From CAWHOW01 sp050013795 (GTDB lineage Bacteria > Bacteroidota > Bacteroidia > Bacteroidales > CG2-30-32-10), in NCBI GenBank assembly GCA_050013795.1, contig JBEKEO010000169.1:1-6850 (forward strand): DNA of 6,850 nucleotides, given 5' to 3'. The position numbers and the translations under genes were made by a program. Each line of letters begins with the position of its first letter. Positions within the stretch are counted from its first letter, which is position 1. Positions 1 to 6,850 of the stretch are shown piece after piece. The notes below the pieces were generated by a model that ran no database searches, was not told where the DNA came from, and was given only the letters and a program-made list of their open reading frames with translations.

Positions 1-3000
1 ATATATTGGGAAAAAGATTCTATTTACCATCCGGGATTAAATATGCAATATATTTATGCGAAAAATGAATTTTCACTAACAAGAGATAAAGAAGGTGTTG
101 CCTTAAGTCCATTTTCTGATTCGTACCATAAGCTGGATATATATGTAGAAGCATTATATTGGAAAATGGACCAGCCAATAATTGAAATGAAAATGGCTAA
201 AAGTGTTGGCACCGAGAGTGAGGCGAAATTTGAATCTGTTAACTATTATACTCCTGAACTATACTATAAGCTTATGGGAATTGACGAAACGAATCCCCTT
301 AGTGATTTAAGAAAATATGCCCGGCTTAAAAAAGATACTGTTTCTATTTATGTTCCTGATTATGCAAAATACCTGAAAATTGAAGAATCTCAGGTTGAAG
401 CGATGATGATCAATCTTGAAAGTTATGGATTTATTTCTTACGACATTGACAATAATAAAGTGTATTTAAAAAATAAAATCAATTCATTCCTGTTTTCAAG
501 AGCCGGTAAAGTTGATTATGATGTGATCCAGTTTAATTCTGTTACCAAAGGACAAAGTAATGCAACTATAAATTTACTGAATTTTGATTTAAAATTGAAT
601 GGAGTTCATACTGTTTATCTGAGTGACTCGCAAAATGTGTATTTATATCCCAAGGATCAGCAATTAGTGGTAAAGAAAAACAGAGATTTTGATTTTGACG
701 GCAGAATACATGCCGGTTTATTTGATTTTTATGGAAAATTATTTTCATTCAGCTATGAGAAATTTAAATTAGATATGCCTGTTATTGATTCAATGTGTTT
801 TTCTGTAAGAAGTTTTAAATTGAATGATAATGGGAAGCATGATATTGTAAGGGTTAAGTCAGCTATTGAAGGTATAAAAGGAAATATGCAAATAGATGCT
901 CCCAACGATAAATCCGGATTGAAATCTCTTCATCAATATCCGTTATTTTCAAGCCTTAACGATTCATATGTTTATTATGACAAAAAATCTATTTACAATG
1001 GCGTGTATAATAAAGCCAGTTTCTATTTTCATATTGATCCATTCCAGATTGACAGTTTAGCAAGAATATCTACTGAAGGTCTTGTATTTTCCGGAAATTT
1101 CAAATCAGCATCGATATTCCCTGACATTTATGATACTTTGAGAGTACAGCCTGATTATTCGCTTGGCTTTGTCAGGTTATCACCTATCAATGGGTACCAG
1201 GCATATGGAGGGAAGGGTATTTTCGATTCGATAGTAGATTTAAGCAATAAAGGATTAAGGGGAAACGGAACACTTAAATATATTACATCCGTTTCCAAAT
1301 CAAATGAATTTGTCTTTTTCCCTGATTCTATGGTTGCTGATGTTCAATCATATGTTATAAACCAACAGAAAGAAGGAGTAGAATATCCTCCTGTTACTGC
1401 CGAAAATGTTCGGGAAAAATGGTTTCCATACCATGATTTAATGATTGTTTCTAAAAAACTCACTCCACTTGCAATGTATAATAATGAAACAAAATTGCAT
1501 GGCAGATTATATTTAACCCCAACTGCATTAACAGGAAGAGGGACTCTCCAATTTAAGGCGGCAGAAATTGATGCGCAATTATTTAAATTCAAGAATCGCG
1601 TATTTGATTCCGACACAACAGATTTCAGGCTTAAAAGCTATGACCTTTCAGAATTATCATTGGAGACAAAGAATTTTCGAGCTCACGTTGATTTTGATTT
1701 AAGAAAGGGAGAATTCAAATCAAATGGAGGAAATTCAAAAGTTGAATTCCCCATGAATCAGTATATCTGTTTTATGGACGAGTTCGACTGGTATATGGAT
1801 AAGGAAGAAATTGAGCTTGCAAACAATTCAAACAAAACAGCAGGTCTTGAAGATAAGACCTTAAAAGAAATTGCAGACCTTGACCTTTCCGGTTCTGAAT
1901 TTGTTTCTGTGCGTCCGGATCAGGATTCATTGAGGTTTTATTCTCCACGTGCTAAATATAATTTTAAGAATAATATCATTTTTGCTAACGATGTGAAAAT
2001 AATTAAAGTTGCTGATGCAGCTATTTTCCCGGATAAAGGTGAAGTGACAATTTTGAAGAAAGCAGAAATGAAGCCGCTTTTAAATTCACAAATTCTAGCC
2101 AATACAACCACAAAATATCATACCATCCATCATGCATTAATAAATATTACAGGAAAGAAAAACTATAGTGCAAGCGGTACATATGATTACATAGATGTGA
2201 ATAACAAAAAAAATCCAATATATTTCTCAAAAATCGGTGTGGATTCTACCATACAGACATACGGCACCGGCTTTGTCCCGGATACTGCAAAATTTAAATT
2301 AAGCCCGTTCTTTGATTATACCGGAAGAGTGAATCTTATAGCAAGTAATGAATTTTTGAATTTTAAAGGTGCATTTAAAATTACCAATACCTGTGATAGT
2401 TCTTACCGCCCCTGGGTAAAGTTTCACTCCGATATAAACCCGAATGATATCTATATTCCAATAGGCGATACCATTAAAGATATTAATAACAGTAAGATTG
2501 AAGCGGGAATATTTTTATCGAATGATTCTGTTTATACTGCTTTCCTTTCAAAGAAATTCAGATATACTGATCTGGATATAATAACGGCAAGAGGCTTTTT
2601 ATTTTATGACTCAATAAGCGGAGAATATAGGATATCCAACAAGGCAAAATTAAAACAACTTAGCCTGCCGGGGAAATATTTAAGCCTTACAACGGCAAGT
2701 TGCATTACTTTAGGCGATGGGAAAATTGATATTGCTCCTAATATTGGGCGTGTTACTTTTAATGCATTTGGAAATATTAAGCATTATATTATTCCCGATT
2801 CAGCAAAACTCGATCTTGCTTTGTATATTGATTTCTTCTTCAGCGATGATGCTTTTAAACTTATGAATCAGGACATTGAAAAATACAATAAACTACAGGC
2901 TTTTGATTTAACTAATACCATATTTGCAAAATCGATTACAGAGCAGCTGGGGACTAAAGCAGCAGATAAATTAATTTCTGAAATTGCAATGAACGGCTCA

Positions 3001-3405
3001 TTTAAAAAGATTCCTTCAGATTTAGAACATACATTTATTTTGGGAGGTATTCAAATGAAGTGGAATCAAGCTACAAATTCATTTGTGTCTGTTGGACCGA
3101 TAGGGCTTGTTTCCATGGGGAAAAATCAAATTAATAAGTATGTGAACGGATATATTGAAGTGATAAAGAAAAAAAGTTCACAGGAATTTAATATTTATCT
3201 TGAATTTGATACGGGCGACTGGTACTTTTTCAATTATAAGCAAAATGTTATGCAGGCAATTTCATCTAACAGCGAATTTAACAAGATTATTAAAGAAACA
3301 AAATCAGATAACCGAACACTGAAATCGGAAAAAGACCTGCCTCAATATCAATATACAGTTTCTACTGAAATGAAAAAGAAAGCATTTTTGGATAAATTCA
3401 AATAG
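1..3405 (+). CDS. Large beta-rich protein of unknown function, Bacteroidota type (5' end missing)
   Basis: The frame is open from the first base of the window to a TAG stop at 3403-3405, so 1134 codons are visible and the true start lies to the left. The ATG at 43 is probably internal, because the 14 codons before it (IYWEKDSIYHPGLN) read as continuous protein. Counting from that Met, residues about 105-147 look like a small winged-helix-like segment (helix, helix, then 'GFISYDIDNNKVYLKNK'). Most of the rest is short beta strands rich in F, Y, D, N and K. Residues about 630-700 ('LRFYSPRAKYNFKNNIIFANDVK' region) resemble the stacked strands of OstA/LptA-like or AsmA/TamB-like proteins, but I see no diagnostic motif. 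There is no transmembrane helix, catalytic motif or C-terminal sorting signal in the visible part; a signal peptide could lie off the edge. I recall similar proteins of roughly 1500 residues in Bacteroidota genomes annotated only as hypothetical. A role in the periplasm or cell envelope is a guess. It is convergent with the polysaccharide genes, so not in their operon. Confidence 0.85.
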   Translation: MYWEKDSIYHPGLNMQYIYAKNEFSLTRDKEGVALSPFSDSYHKLDIYVEALYWKMDQPIIEMKMAKSVGTESEAKFESVNYYTPELYYKLMGIDETNPLSDLRKYARLKKDTVSIYVPDYAKYLKIEESQVEAMMINLESYGFISYDIDNNKVYLKNKINSFLFSRAGKVDYDVIQFNSVTKGQSNATINLLNFDLKLNGVHTVYLSDSQNVYLYPKDQQLVVKKNRDFDFDGRIHAGLFDFYGKLFSFSYEKFKLDMPVIDSMCFSVRSFKLNDNGKHDIVRVKSAIEGIKGNMQIDAPNDKSGLKSLHQYPLFSSLNDSYVYYDKKSIYNGVYNKASFYFHIDPFQIDSLARISTEGLVFSGNFKSASIFPDIYDTLRVQPDYSLGFVRLSPINGYQAYGGKGIFDSIVDLSNKGLRGNGTLKYITSVSKSNEFVFFPDSMVADVQSYVINQQKEGVEYPPVTAENVREKWFPYHDLMIVSKKLTPLAMYNNETKLHGRLYLTPTALTGRGTLQFKAAEIDAQLFKFKNRVFDSDTTDFRLKSYDLSELSLETKNFRAHVDFDLRKGEFKSNGGNSKVEFPMNQYICFMDEFDWYMDKEEIELANNSNKTAGLEDKTLKEIADLDLSGSEFVSVRPDQDSLRFYSPRAKYNFKNNIIFANDVKIIKVADAAIFPDKGEVTILKKAEMKPLLNSQILANTTTKYHTIHHALINITGKKNYSASGTYDYIDVNNKKNPIYFSKIGVDSTIQTYGTGFVPDTAKFKLSPFFDYTGRVNLIASNEFLNFKGAFKITNTCDSSYRPWVKFHSDINPNDIYIPIGDTIKDINNSKIEAGIFLSNDSVYTAFLSKKFRYTDLDIITARGFLFYDSISGEYRISNKAKLKQLSLPGKYLSLTTASCITLGDGKIDIAPNIGRVTFNAFGNIKHYIIPDSAKLDLALYIDFFFSDDAFKLMNQDIEKYNKLQAFDLTNTIFAKSITEQLGTKAADKLISEIAMNGSFKKIPSDLEHTFILGGIQMKWNQATNSFVSVGPIGLVSMGKNQINKYVNGYIEVIKKKSSQEFNIYLEFDTGDWYFFNYKQNVMQAISSNSEFNKIIKETKSDNRTLKSEKDLPQYQYTVSTEMKKKAFLDKFK

Positions 3406-3444
3406 CGTTAAGTTAAGAATAGAATGTCGCAAAGATTGCTTCGT

Positions 3445-3460
3445 CCCCGATAAATCGGGG
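3445..3460. repeat. Perfect short palindrome CCCCGATAAATCGGGG
   Basis: A 7-bp stem (CCCCGAT/ATCGGGG) encloses two bases; more realistically it is a 6-bp stem with a TAAA loop. It lies 40 bp after the stop of the large plus-strand gene and could stabilise or help end that transcript. No run of T follows on either strand, so it is not a canonical intrinsic terminator. It sits exactly where the dispersed repeat would otherwise continue from TTCGTC to GTTCCTCC, so it may be an inserted module. Confidence 0.7.
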
Positions 3461-3472
3461 CAGGCTGTTCCT

Positions 3473-3505
3473 CCCTTCGATAACCCTTCGATAACCCTTC
3501 GATAA
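3473..3505. repeat. Three tandem copies of an 11-nt unit (CCCTTCGATAA)
   Basis: The unit CCCTTCGATAA occurs three times with no mismatch and no spacer, at 3473-3483, 3484-3494 and 3495-3505. The third copy runs on into ACTCAGGGTGACA and so completes the familiar longer motif. The first two copies therefore look like local duplications of its left end, as produced by replication slippage. Confidence 0.95.
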
Positions 3506-3545
3506 ACTCAGGGTGACATTACTCAGGGTGGCATTACTCAGGGTG
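3506..3545. repeat. Tandem 15-nt repeat (ACTCAGGGTGRCATT), about 2.7 copies
   Basis: Copies lie at 3506-3520 and 3521-3535, with one difference (GACATT against GGCATT), followed by a partial copy at 3536-3545. A further detached piece, GACATTACTCAGGG, lies at 3584-3597 beyond the next hairpin. The right end of the dispersed motif has thus been duplicated in the same way as its left end. Confidence 0.93.
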
Positions 3546-3582
3546 TTCTCGATACGTCAGCCTAACGACTGACTACTCGAAC
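3545..3582. repeat. Imperfect inverted repeat (GTTCTCGATAC ... ACTCGAAC)
   Basis: GTTC (3545-3548) is complementary to GAAC (3579-3582), and GTCAG (3556-3560) to CTGAC (3569-3573), around an 8-nt loop; the bases between the two stems pair poorly. The pattern 'TTCTCGATAC..ACTACTCGAACTGACA' resembles another dispersed palindromic element I associate with Bacteroidota intergenic DNA. It lies between two copies of the CTCAGGG module, as though inserted between them or duplicated together with them. Confidence 0.6.
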
Positions 3583-3640
3583 TGACATTACTCAGGGCTA
3601 CACTTCGCAATGACGCTCACAGAGTTTTTTAGAGGCGCTT

Positions 3641-5170
3641 TTACTTGCTGCGCACCTTTTTGAATAAAATATTAAAAACCGCTTTAAAGAAATATTTAAA
3701 ATCGGTAATGAAAGGGTGTTTGTCAAACTTCTGGAGATACCTTTTTTCCGATTCAATAATTTCCGGGAATGATTTAGGTAAATCACAATAATACGGCGGA
3801 ACCAACCCGGGCTTATAGTTAATCCTTATTTTTTGAAAATCTTCAGGGTATAGCGAAAAATAATGCCGGCTTAAAGGACGTACTCCGAAAAGTTTAATAT
3901 CTCCTTTTAAATAATTAATCAGCATGGGCAATTCATCAAGCCAGAATTTTCTTAATATCTTACCGGAAGGACTTATACGGAAATCATTTTTAAACTTACC
4001 TCCTTGCTGAAGGTCATTTTCTTTGTACACATATTCCTGAAGATATTCAGAATAAGGGTGCATAGTCCGTATTTTATATATGTTTAATAAGCTGCCACCT
4101 TTCCCGATCTTTTTAATTTTGAGAATAGGTCCGTATGAAGGATTATCATCATAATATGGCTCCCTGATTTTCCTGGTATGAAAAAACAATAAGTTATCCG
4201 ATTCTTTATATGACAGGATCTCAAAGCCGCAGCTTACCAGGCGTCCAAGTATTTCAGCCTTTGAGATGGGCCTTCTTCTTCCGTTGGTAATGAAAAAGTA
4301 AATTTTTTTTATACCAGGAAGCTTAGGGCATACTCTTTGAAAAATAAAATCAGCAAAAAATATGAGATGCTTTAACCCATAAGGATATTGCCTGTATATC
4401 CTGTTGCGTCTTTGTATATTTGTTTCGCTACATCCTATAAATGCCCCGCCATTATGTAATTTGTCATTTACCGTTTCAAAAAATTTATTAATATACCTTA
4501 TGTCATTTGTAATTTTTAAATTGACAATCGCTTTATAATGTTCTGCAGTCTGGTTAAGTATATTAAAGCGGGTTATAGTGGATACGATGATAGTTTCAGG
4601 CGAAGCTATGTTAACTTTCGACCTGATGAACCGGTAAGCACTTTCTCCTGTTTCTTCAGCTATAATTTCATGAAGGACTTTAGTGGAATCGTTTTCAAAA
4701 ATATCTGCAAAATGATAATCTTCTTCTTCAGGAACCTTTTTTGTAATATCCCGTGAAATATTATCCTGTAGATAATCCTCATCATAAACCTGGATTTTAT
4801 AAATTATATTAAGTATAAAAACATAAATTAACTCGACAACAAAAGAAAGGCCAACAGTTCCAAATATTACTATCCTTGATGTGAAAGCTGAAAAGGCATA
4901 AGCAATGATGGCAAAAACGGATATGGAAACAAAATTGACTTTAATAACCAGCCATCCTAATTCATTATCCTTTGCAAATTGTATTTTCTTCTGGTTATTT
5001 AATAAAATCAGGATCCGGATAATAAGCAGCAAGCCAAAAGGGCGAAAATAATCAGGAATATAACTTACTAAGTCAAGGGGTTTAAATAAATCAATAAGAA
5101 TAAATGAAAGCAGTAAAGTAAATAAATCAATAATGATGACAATTGTACTATTTATTATTTTCCTTTTCAT
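3641..5170 (-). CDS. Membrane-anchored sugar transferase with a methyltransferase-like middle region
   Basis: This complete 509-residue protein starts at the first available ATG (5168-5170), with no clear Shine-Dalgarno sequence, and ends with TAA at 3641-3643. Four hydrophobic segments lie at about residues 7-28, 41-57, 72-93 and 100-124. They recall the four-helix N-terminus of WbaP-like polyprenyl-phosphate glycosyl-1-phosphate transferases. Residues 352-509 match the catalytic domain of the bacterial sugar transferase family (PF02397): KIGKGG (354-359), IYKIRTM (364-370), LRKFWLDELPMLIN (406-419) with the expected catalytic Asp412-Glu413 pair, GVRP (429-432, where GPRP is usual) and KPGL (453-456). 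The re-entrant helix with its Ser-Pro motif, normally just before this domain, is not visible. Instead, residues about 185-335 look like the second half of a class I methyltransferase fold ('INKFFETVNDKLHNGGAFIG', 'ISKAEILGRLVSCGFEIL'), without a SAM-binding GxGxG. The likely role is to start polysaccharide repeat-unit assembly by moving a sugar phosphate onto undecaprenyl phosphate at the inner membrane. The family is clear; the sugar and exact reaction are not. Confidence 0.9.
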   Translation of the reverse strand: MKRKIINSTIVIIIDLFTLLLSFILIDLFKPLDLVSYIPDYFRPFGLLLIIRILILLNNQKKIQFAKDNELGWLVIKVNFVSISVFAIIAYAFSAFTSRIVIFGTVGLSFVVELIYVFILNIIYKIQVYDEDYLQDNISRDITKKVPEEEDYHFADIFENDSTKVLHEIIAEETGESAYRFIRSKVNIASPETIIVSTITRFNILNQTAEHYKAIVNLKITNDIRYINKFFETVNDKLHNGGAFIGCSETNIQRRNRIYRQYPYGLKHLIFFADFIFQRVCPKLPGIKKIYFFITNGRRRPISKAEILGRLVSCGFEILSYKESDNLLFFHTRKIREPYYDDNPSYGPILKIKKIGKGGSLLNIYKIRTMHPYSEYLQEYVYKENDLQQGGKFKNDFRISPSGKILRKFWLDELPMLINYLKGDIKLFGVRPLSRHYFSLYPEDFQKIRINYKPGLVPPYYCDLPKSFPEIIESEKRYLQKFDKHPFITDFKYFFKAVFNILFKKVRSK

Positions 5171-5214
5171 TCTGGTATATAGATGTGAAAAATAAAAGAA
5201 AATAAAGCGAAAGT

Positions 5215-6850
5215 TTACTCTTCGTAATAGTATCCGGAATATGTATATCCATAACCGCTATAGCCATACCTCCCGTAATATTTGCCGTATTTGTTCTTTT
5301 TGTATAATATATTGTTTAAAACAAGATATATATTTTTCAATCCTGTCGTGCTGACAAAATCATTCAGTTCAATTAATACTTTTTTACTGGTAAAATTTTG
5401 CCTGAGGATATATAAAATCGTATCGCTGTATTTCATAACGGAAACAGCATCAGAAACAAGTCCTACCGGAGGAGTGTCAAATATGATATAATCGAATTTT
5501 TTTCTTAAAACGGATAACAGTTCAATAAATTTATCCGAGCCTAATAATTCGGAAGGATTAGGAGGAACAGGGCCTGCCGTAATGATAGATAAATCCTTTA
5601 TATTGGTTTCGTTTATTATTTCTTCCAAACTTGATTTTCCGATCAGGTAAGAAGATAATCCAATCGTATTTGTCAAATCGAAATCTTTGAATATTTTTGG
5701 TTTACGAAGATCTGCACCTATCAATAAGGTCTTTTTATCGGAGATAGCAAAAGCGCAGGCTATATTGATGGCGCAAAATGTTTTGCCTTCTGCGCTTATG
5801 GCTGAAGTAAGAGTAATAATTTTACCTTCGTCTTTTTTAGCATTTACAAACACAAAATCAAGGTTTGACCTTAATATTCTTATCGTTTCGGCAATCAATG
5901 CCCGAGGGTTCTCAATAAGCGCCAGTTCTGTTTTCTGATTGCTATGGGCAATGCTGCCCAGCAAAGTAAGTTTGGAATTATCGTCTATATCCTTTTTATC
6001 CTTAACCGTTTCATTTAAATATTCTCTGATAAAAAGAATGAGGAAAGGAATAAGAATACCTAATAAAAGAGCAATCAAATAATTCCTTGATTTATTAGGA
6101 TGTATTTTAGCAACCAATTCAGCCCTGTCTATGAACTTATTATCAGATATGTTTGACGCTTTAGCTATGGAAGCTTCAGCTTTTTTCTGCAAAAGGAAAT
6201 TATACACATCATCGCTGATATTGAATTTCCTCTGGATTTCCAGAAGCTGCCTTTCTTTTTTGGGAAGTTTATTTACTTTAGACTCTATTTCTCCTATTTT
6301 GTTATTTATTTCTGTCATAGCAAGCCTGGATATGTTCAGGGAATTCTGGACAGCAGCAATAGCAGCTTTTTTCGTAGCAGCAATATCATTCTCGATAACG
6401 GAATAATACGGATTCTTTTCAGTGGAACTGATGGCAATTTTATTTTTTTCCTGTGAAAGTGTCATTAATTCACCGATAAATGAATTCAGCGAAGCATCAG
6501 CCAGTCCCAAGGAAACAGGCAAAATAATATCAGTAAAATCTTTTTTTGTATTTAAATAATCAAGCGTGTATTCATAATATTTTATTTCCATGCTCTTCAT
6601 GGCTTTTTCCTTATCCTCATCGGCTAACTTTGCCATAACTGATTTTGATTCTTCGGGCAGATCAATGAACTGGTTCTCCGATTTGAAGTTCTCAAGACGA
6701 TTTTCCACTAAATTTAATGAATCGGAAATACCTGCAAGCTGCATATCAATGAAATTAATAGTTTTAATAGCATTGATATTTTTTTCCTCCAGTCCAAGTT
6801 CAATATAATTTTCAACGAGTTTATTTAAAAAATCAATGGCTTTCTGAGGT
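5215..6850 (-). CDS. Wzc-like polysaccharide co-polymerase / BY-type tyrosine autokinase (5' end missing)
   Basis: The reading frame stays open to the right edge of the window, so this is the C-terminal 544 residues. The ATG at 6742-6744 is very likely internal, since 35 coding codons precede it ('INFIDMQLAGISDSL' runs through it). Counting from that Met, residues 1-165 are a long periplasmic coiled-coil region. Residues 163-210 ('KERQLLEIQRKFNISDDVYNFLLQKK' region) match the GNVR domain, and 220-243 form the second transmembrane helix. The cytoplasmic kinase domain follows: RALIAETIRILRSNL (281-295), Walker A SAISAEGKT (314-322), Walker A' LLIGADLRKPK (340-350) and Walker B YIIFDTPP (419-426). 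The last 29 residues contain 12 tyrosines, the usual autophosphorylation cluster. Such proteins control chain length and export of exopolysaccharide or capsule through cycles of Tyr phosphorylation. The first membrane helix and Wzz domain must lie beyond the window. The sugar transferase follows 44 nt downstream on the same strand, with no terminator-like sequence between them, so the two are probably co-transcribed. Confidence 0.95.
   Translation of the reverse strand, partial: PQKAIDFLNKLVENYIELGLEEKNINAIKTINFIDMQLAGISDSLNLVENRLENFKSENQFIDLPEESKSVMAKLADEDKEKAMKSMEIKYYEYTLDYLNTKKDFTDIILPVSLGLADASLNSFIGELMTLSQEKNKIAISSTEKNPYYSVIENDIAATKKAAIAAVQNSLNISRLAMTEINNKIGEIESKVNKLPKKERQLLEIQRKFNISDDVYNFLLQKKAEASIAKASNISDNKFIDRAELVAKIHPNKSRNYLIALLLGILIPFLILFIREYLNETVKDKKDIDDNSKLTLLGSIAHSNQKTELALIENPRALIAETIRILRSNLDFVFVNAKKDEGKIITLTSAISAEGKTFCAINIACAFAISDKKTLLIGADLRKPKIFKDFDLTNTIGLSSYLIGKSSLEEIINETNIKDLSIITAGPVPPNPSELLGSDKFIELLSVLRKKFDYIIFDTPPVGLVSDAVSVMKYSDTILYILRQNFTSKKVLIELNDFVSTTGLKNIYLVLNNILYKKNKYGKYYGRYGYSGYGYTYSGYYYEE

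Larger units (their letters stand above)
3425..3615. repeat. Composite (nested) intergenic repeat between convergent genes
   Basis: This block fills most of the 235-bp gap between two convergent stop codons. Its outer ends, AAGATTGCTTCGTC (3432-3445) and TTCGCAATGACG (3604-3615), match the two halves of a short dispersed repeat I know from many bacterial intergenic regions, roughly AGATTGCTTCGT..CCTCGCAATGACG. The usual middle piece, GTTCCTCC, appears at 3467-3474. The pieces normally lie next to each other in about 35 bp. Here they are separated by a palindrome (3445-3460) and by about 130 bp of other modules, including the CCCTTCGATAA..CTCAGGGTGACA motif, which I also recognise as a dispersed repeat. 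Outer ATTGC (3435-3439) and GCAAT (3607-3611) are inverted. The block contains no plausible gene. The repetition inside it is read directly; the identity as a split dispersed repeat comes from memory of such sequences. Confidence 0.75.

Noticed and set aside
43..45. ATG at 43 as the true start of the large gene
   Set aside because: The frame is open to base 1, and the upstream codons read as normal protein continuous with the rest. The gene is treated as cut by the window edge.
3445..3460. Intrinsic terminator for the large plus-strand gene
   Set aside because: The stem is good but no T tract follows on the plus strand, and none follows on the minus strand either. It is listed only as a palindrome.
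3473..3597. Regularly repeated short units that might suggest a CRISPR array
   Set aside because: The units are only 11 and 15 nt and are directly adjacent, with no unique spacers of regular length, and no cas gene is present.
3598..3786. A 62-codon minus-strand frame overlapping the end of the sugar transferase and the repeat
   Set aside because: It lies in another frame of a confirmed gene and runs into repeat sequence. Its product has no recognisable character.
5171..5214. Promoter or small gene in the spacer between kinase and transferase
   Set aside because: The 44 nt are simply AT-rich, with no Bacteroidota -7 element (TAnnTTTG) and no hairpin. Read-through from the kinase gene is the simpler view.
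5282..6406. Several plus-strand open frames (60-90 codons) inside the kinase gene
   Set aside because: They are antisense shadows of a strong coding region, with no recognisable protein content.
6742..6744. ATG at 6742-6744 as the true start of the kinase gene
   Set aside because: The coiled-coil region continues in frame for 35 more codons to the edge, and a Wzc-like protein needs a first membrane helix and Wzz domain upstream.
1..6850. A new defence, toxin-antitoxin or mobile system
   Set aside because: No gene or motif of such a system is visible. The content fits an exopolysaccharide operon end plus one large envelope-type protein.

Overview
The window looks like chromosomal DNA of a member of the Bacteroidota (Bacteroidetes). 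It is AT-rich, no Shine-Dalgarno-like sequence precedes the one complete gene, and all three long proteins resemble families I associate with that phylum. They are a very large beta-rich protein of unknown function, a phylum-specific form of sugar transferase, and a Wzc-like tyrosine autokinase with an 'IGADLRKPK' motif. The phylum call is inference from protein character, and I cannot name a genus.

Layout: bases 1-3405 (+) hold the last 1134 codons of a large gene whose start lies off the left edge. Bases 3406-3640 form a gap between two convergent genes. Almost all of this gap is repeat-derived: a dispersed intergenic repeat appears to be split by other repeat modules, with an 11-nt triplication, a 15-nt tandem repeat and two hairpins. 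Bases 3641-5170 (-) encode a complete 509-residue membrane-anchored sugar transferase. After a 44-nt spacer, bases 5215-6850 (-) encode the C-terminal 544 residues of a polysaccharide co-polymerase/tyrosine autokinase, whose start lies off the right edge.

The two minus-strand genes read as the downstream end of an exopolysaccharide or capsule operon (kinase first, then sugar transferase). The kinase would regulate polymerisation and export. The transferase would load the first sugar phosphate onto a lipid carrier, or act as a related glycosyl-phosphate transferase. The plus-strand gene converges on this operon and is probably a separate transcription unit. It is not visibly a polysaccharide gene.

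I see no RNA gene, CRISPR array, transposase, phage gene or defence system. The points most worth a second look are the unusual architecture of the sugar transferase (half a methyltransferase-like domain where the family's re-entrant membrane helix should be), the nested repeat, and the large uncharacterised protein.
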